Source: Eledone cirrhosa (taxonomy: Eukaryota; Mollusca; Cephalopoda; Octopoda; Eledonidae). Taken from it: a stretch of DNA of 64,000 bases. The stretch lies in the NCBI GenBank assembly GCA_964016885.1, contig OZ024741.1, positions 26,333,935 through 26,397,934 of the forward strand, written 5' to 3'. Shown piece by piece: positions 59,151-64,000 of this stretch. Position numbers and translations under genes: made by a program. How positions within the stretch are numbered: the first letter of the stretch is position 1; each line of letters begins with the position of its first letter. A model generated the notes under the pieces. The model was given only the letters and a program-made list of their open reading frames with translations. It was not told where the DNA came from and did not search any database.

Positions 59151-62100
59151 AGAAGAAGGGCGGTGGGTGTAATAGCCAGAAGGGAGGTAGATGTAACAGC
59201 CAGAAGGGAGGTAGATGTAACAGCCAGAAGGGAGGTAGGTGTAACAGCCAGAAGGTAGGTAGGTGTAAAAGCCAGAAGGGAGGTAGGTGTAACAGCCACG
59301 AGGGAGGTAGGTGTAACAGCCACGAGGGAGGTAGATGTAACAGCCAGAAGGGAGGTAGATGTAACAGCCAGAAGGGAGGTAGGTGAATAGCCACGAGGGA
59401 GGTAGGTGTAACAGCCAGAAAGGAGGTAGGTGTAGCAGCCAGAGGGAGGTAGATGTAACAGCCAGAAGGGAGGTAGGTGTAACAGCCAGAAGGGAGGTAG
59501 GTGTAACAGCCAGAAGGGAGGTAGGTGTAACAGCCATAAGGGAGGTAGGTGTAACAGCCATGAGGGAGGTAGGTGTAACAGCCAGAAGGGATGTAGGTGT
59601 AACAGCCAGAAGGGAGGTAGGTGTAACAGCCAGAAGGGAGGTAGGTGTAACAGCCAGAAGGGAGGTAGATGTAACAGCCACGTGGGAGGTAGGTGTAACA
59701 GCCAGAAGGGTGGTAGATGTAACAGCCATGAGGGAGGTAGGTGTAACAGCCAGAAGGGAGGTAGATGTAACAGCCAGAAGGGAGGTAGGTGAACAGCCAC
59801 GAGGGATGTAGGTGTAACAGCCAGAAGAGAGGTAGATCTAACAGCCAGAAGGGAGGTAGGTGTAACAGCCAGAAGAGAGGTAGATCTAACAGCCAGAAGG
59901 GAGGTAGATGTAACAGCCAGAAGGGAGGTAGGTGTAACAGCCAGAAGGGAGGTAGGTGTAACAGCCAGAAGGGAGGTAGCTGTAACAGCCAGAAGGGAGG
60001 TAGGTGTAACAGCCACGAGGGATGTAGGTGTAACAGCCAGAAGGGAGGTAGCTGTAACAGCCAGAAGGGAAGTAGGTGTAACAACCAGAAGGGAGGTAGG
60101 TGTAACAGCCAGAAGGTAGGTAGGTGAACAGCCACGAGGGAGGTAGGTATAGCAGCCAGAAGGGAAGTAGGTGTAACAGCCAGAAGGGAGGTAGGTGTAA
60201 CAGCCAGAAGGGAGGTAGGTGTAACAGCCAGAAGGGAGGTAGGTGTAACAGCCAGAAGGGAGGTAGGTGTAACAGCCAGAAGGGAGGTAGGTGTAACAGC
60301 CAGAAGGGAGGTAGATGTAACAGCCAGAAGAGAGGTAGGTGTAACAGCCAGAAGGGAGGTAGCTGTAACAGCCAGAAGGGAGGTAGGTGTAACAGCCAGA
60401 AGGGAGGTAGGTGTAAAAGCCAGAAGGGAGGTAGATGTAAACAGCCAGAAGGGAGGTAGCTGTAACAGCCAGAAGGGTGGTAGGTGTAACAGCCAGAAGG
60501 GAGGTAGATCTAACAGCCAGAAGGGAGGTAGCTGTAACAGCCAGAAGGGAGGTAGATGTAACAGCCACGATGGAGGTAGGTGAACAGCCACGAGGGAGGT
60601 AGGTGTAACAGCCAGAAGGGAGGTAGGTGTAACAGCCAGAAGGTAGGTAGATGTAACAGCCAGAAGGGAGGTAGATGTAACAGCCAGAAGGGAGGTAGGT
60701 GTAACAGCCACGTGGGAGGTAGGTGTAACAGCCAGAAGGGAGGTAGGTGTAACAGCCAGAAGGGAGGTAGGTGTAACAGCCACGAGGGAGGTAGGTGTAA
60801 CAGCCAGAAGGGAGGTAGACGTAGCAGCTAGAAGGGAGGTAGATGTAACAGCCAGAAGGGAGGTAGGTGTAACAGCCAGAAGGGAGGTAGGTGTAACAGC
60901 CAGAAGGGTGGTAGGTGAACAGCCACGAGGGAGGTAGGTGTAACAGCCAGAAGGGAGGTAGGTGTAACAGCCAGAAGGGAGGTAGATGTAACAGCCAGAA
61001 GGGAGGTAGGTGTAACAGCCACGATGGAGGTAGGTGTAACAGCCAGAAGGGAGGTAGGTGTAACAGCCAGAAGTGTGGTAGGTGTAACAGCCAGAAGGGA
61101 GGTAGATGTAACAGCCAGAAGGGAGGTAGGTGTAACAGCCAGAAGGGTGGTAGGTGAACAGCCACGAGGGAGGTAGGTGTAACAGCCAGAAGGGAGGTAG
61201 GTGTAACAGCCAGAAGGGAGGTAGGTGTAACAGCCAGAAGGGAGGTAGATGTAACAGCCAGAAGGGAGGTAGGTGTAACAGCCAGAAGGGAGGTAGGTGT
61301 AACAGCCACGAGGGAGGTAGGTGTAACAGCCAGAAGGGAGGTAGATGTAACAGCCAGAAGTGAGGTAGATGTAACAGCCAGAAGGGAGGTAGCTGTAGCA
61401 GCCAGAAGGGAGGTATATGTAACAGCCAGAAGGGAGGTAGGTGTAACAGCCAGAAGGGAGGTAGGTGTAACAGCCAGAAGGGTGGTAGGTGAACAGCCAC
61501 GAGGGAGGTAGGTGTAACAGCCAGAAAGGAGGTAGGTGTCGCAGCCAGAAGGGAGGTAGATGTAACAGCCAGAAGGGAGTTAGGTGTAACAGCCAGAAGG
61601 GAGGTATGTGTAACAGCCAGAAGGGAGGTAGGTGTAACAGCCAGAAGGGAGGTAGGTGTAACAGCCAGAAGGGTGGTAGGTGAACAGCCACGAGGGAGGT
61701 AGGTGTAACAGCCAGAAGGGAGGTAGGTGTAACAGCCAGAAGGGAGGTAGATGTAACAGCCAGAAGGGAGGTAGATGTAACAGCCAGAAGGGAGGTAGCT
61801 GTAACAGCCAGAAGGGAGGTAGCTGTAACAGCCACGATGGAGGTAGGTGTAACAGCCAGAAGGGAGGTAGGTGTAACAGCCAGAAGGGAGGTAGGTGTAA
61901 CAGCCAGAAGGGTGGTAGGTGAACAGCCACGAGGGAGGTAGGTGTAACAGCCAGAAGGGAGGTAGGTGTAACAGCCAGAAGGGAGGTAGATGTAACAGCC
62001 AGAAGGGAGGTAGGTGTAACAGCCAGAAGGGAGGTAGGTGTAACAGCCAGAAGGGAGGTAGGTGTAACAGCCAGAAGGGAGGTAGATGTAACAGCCAGAA

Positions 62101-64000
62101 GGGAGGTAGATCTAACAGCCAGAAGGGAGGTAGCTGTAACAGCCAGAAGGGAGGTAGGTGTAACAGCCACGATGGAGGTAGGTGTAACAGCCAGAAGGGA
62201 GGTAAATGTAACAGCCAGAAGGGAGGTAGGTGTAACAGCCAGAAGGGAGGTAGGTGTAACAGCCACGAGGGAGGTAGGTGTAACAGCCAGAAGGGAGGTA
62301 GGTGAACAGCCACGAGGGAGGTAGGTGTAACAGCCAGAAAGGAGGTAGGTGTAGCAGCCAGAAGGGAGGTAGATGTAACAGCCAGAAGGGAGGTAGGTGT
62401 AACAGCCAGAAGTGAGGTAGATCTAACAGCCAGAAGGGAGGTAGATGTAACAGCCAGAAGGGAGGTAGGTGTAACAGCCAGAAGGGAGGTAGATGTAAAC
62501 AGCCAGAAGGGAGGTAGGTGTAACAGCCAGAAGGGAGGTAGCTGTAAACGCCAGAAGGGAGGTAAATGTAACAGCCAGAAGGGAGGTAGGTGTAACAGCC
62601 AGAAGGGAGGTAGGTGTAACAGCCACGAGGGAGGTAGGTGTAACAGCCAGAAGGGAGGTAGATGTAACAGCCAGAAGGGAGGTAGGTGAACAGCCACGAG
62701 GGAGGTAGGTGTAACAGCCAGAAGGGAGGTAGGTGTAACAGCCAGAAGGGAGGTAGATGTAACAGCCAGAAGGGAGGTAGATGTAACAGCCAGAAGGGAG
62801 GTAGATCTAACAGCCAGAAGGGAGGTAGGTGTAACAGCCACGAGGGAGGTAGGTGTAACAGCCAGAAGGGAGGTAGGTGAACAGCCACGAGGGAGGTAGG
62901 TGTAACAGCCAGAAAGGAGGTAGGTGTAGCAGCCAGAAGGGAGGTAGATGTAACAGCCAGAAGTGAGGTAGATCTAACAGCCAGAAGGGAGGTAGATGTA
63001 ACAGCCAGAAGGGAGGTAGGTGTAACAGCCAGAAGGGAGGTAGGTGTAACAGCCAGAAGGGAGGTAGGTGTAACAGCCAGAAGGGAGGTAGGTGTAACAG
63101 CCAGAAGGGAGGTAGGTGTAACAGCCAGAAGGGAGGTAGGTGTAACAGCCAGAAGGGAGGTAGATGTAAACAGCCAGAAGGGAGGTAAATGTAACAGCCA
63201 GAAGGGAGGTAGGTGTAACAGCCACGAGGGAGGTAGCTGTAACAGCCAGAAAGGAGGTAGGTGTAGCAGCCAGAAGGGAGGTAGGTGTAACAGCCAGAAG
63301 GGAGGTAGGTGTAACAGCCAGAAGGGAGGTAGATGTAACAGCCAGAAGGGAGGTAGATGTAACAGCCAGAAGAGAAGTAGGTGTAACAGCCAGAAGGGAG
63401 GTAGGTGTAACAGCCACGTGGGATGTAGGTGTAACAGCCAGAAGGGAGGTAGGTGCAACAGCGAGAAGGGAGGTAGGTGTAACAGCCACGAGGGAGGTAG
63501 CTATAACAGCCAGAAGGGAGGTAGGTGTAACAGCCAGAAGGGAGGTAGGTGTAACAGCCAGAAGGGAGGTAGGTGTAACAGCCAGAAGGGAGGTAGGTGT
63601 AACAGCCAGAAGGGAGGTAGGTGTAACAGCCACGAGGGAGGTAGGTGTAACAGCCAGAAGGGAGGTAGATGTAACAGCCAGAAGGGAGGTAGGTGTAACA
63701 GCCAGAAGGGAGGTAGGTGTAACAGCCAGAAGGGAGGTAGGTGTAACAGCCAGAAGGGAGGTAGGTGTAACAGCCAGAAGGGAGGTAGGTGTAACAGCCA
63801 GAAGGGAGGTAGGTGTAACAGCCACGAGGGAGGTAGGTGTAACAGCCAGAAGGGAGGTAGGTGTAACAGCCAGAAGGGAGGTAGATGTAACAGCCAGAAG
63901 GGAGGTAGGTGTAACAGCCAGAAGGGAGGTAGGTGTAACAGCCAGAAGGGAGGTAGGTGTAACAGCCAGAAGGGAGGTAGGTGTAACAGTCACGAGGGAG
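59151..64000. repeat. 24-bp satellite, about 200 units, right end outside window
   Basis: The unit is GGAGGTAGGTGTAACAGCCA plus GAAG. Variants are TAGATG, TAGCTG, TAGATC, CACGAGG, CACGATG, and a 23-bp unit with GGTGAACAGCC. The 23-bp units recur at about 191, 239 or 335 bp (7, 9 or 13 units of 24 plus one of 23) and are followed by CACGAGGGAGG, revealing higher-order blocks. Since 24 is a multiple of 3, minus-strand frames remain open for up to 1,234 codons as repeats of GCYTYLPS, LLHLPPFW or AVTPTSLL, switching frame at each 23-bp unit. The frame switching and several open frames argue against a real protein. Confidence 0.97.

Noticed and set aside
59117..63993. Minus-strand ORFs up to 1,234 codons
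   Set aside because: Translation of a 24-bp satellite. The frame changes at each 23-bp unit and several frames are open together.

Overview
This is a eukaryotic window, almost certainly from an octopus or a close cephalopod relative. The best clue is a tRNA-derived SINE that occurs about a dozen times, with a B-box-like GAGTTCAAATCC, the conserved body CTTTGCCTTTCATCCTTACG and the tail GGCCTTGTG..AAACAATT; I recognise this as the common octopod SINE type. Further clues are RTE-like LINE fragments with (TGA)n tails and a split metazoan gene with GT-AG introns. No bacterial operon, CRISPR array, rRNA gene or functional tRNA gene is visible.

About two thirds of the window is tandem DNA, made of at least eight unrelated arrays. 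They are: a 91-bp satellite (1-15397, running off the left edge) with nested higher-order duplications; a 55-bp array (16384-19631) open in all three forward frames; a 24/27-bp array (30284-32281); a CTGT-derived array (36318-37440); a 32/34-bp array (38968-45178) with a donor-like GTGAGT in nearly every unit; a 42-bp array (47595-51766) containing two inverted units; a second 32-bp array (52981-57978) with a 1,088-bp higher-order repeat; and a 24-bp array (59151-64000, running off the right edge). Smaller minisatellites and simple repeats lie between them.

From 19.6 to 38.9 kb the window is a transposon graveyard. It holds SINEs on both strands, four 5'-truncated RTE-like LINE copies (one keeping most of its reverse transcriptase and a PHD-like zinc finger, but with two frameshifts), free pieces of LINE 3' UTR, a foldback element with about 130-bp inverted arms, a pogo/Tigger-like MITE, and a mariner transposase remnant that still has DD34D spacing.

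The only convincing host gene is a TMEM9-family gene on the + strand. Three consecutive coding exons are visible: 45227-45336, 45542-45641 and 47387-47509 (or 47518). They encode the cysteine-rich lumenal domain, the transmembrane segment and the start of the cytosolic tail. The signal-peptide exon upstream and the C-terminal exon downstream were not found. The 6.2-kb array ends only about 50 bp before the first visible exon, and at least three satellites (42-bp, 32-bp, 24-bp) fill the more than 16 kb downstream. The gene therefore appears to be spread across satellite DNA. The long ORFs in the arrays (for example 16336-19632, 30256-32295 and 59137-62841) are judged to follow from repeat units lacking stop codons, not to be protein genes.
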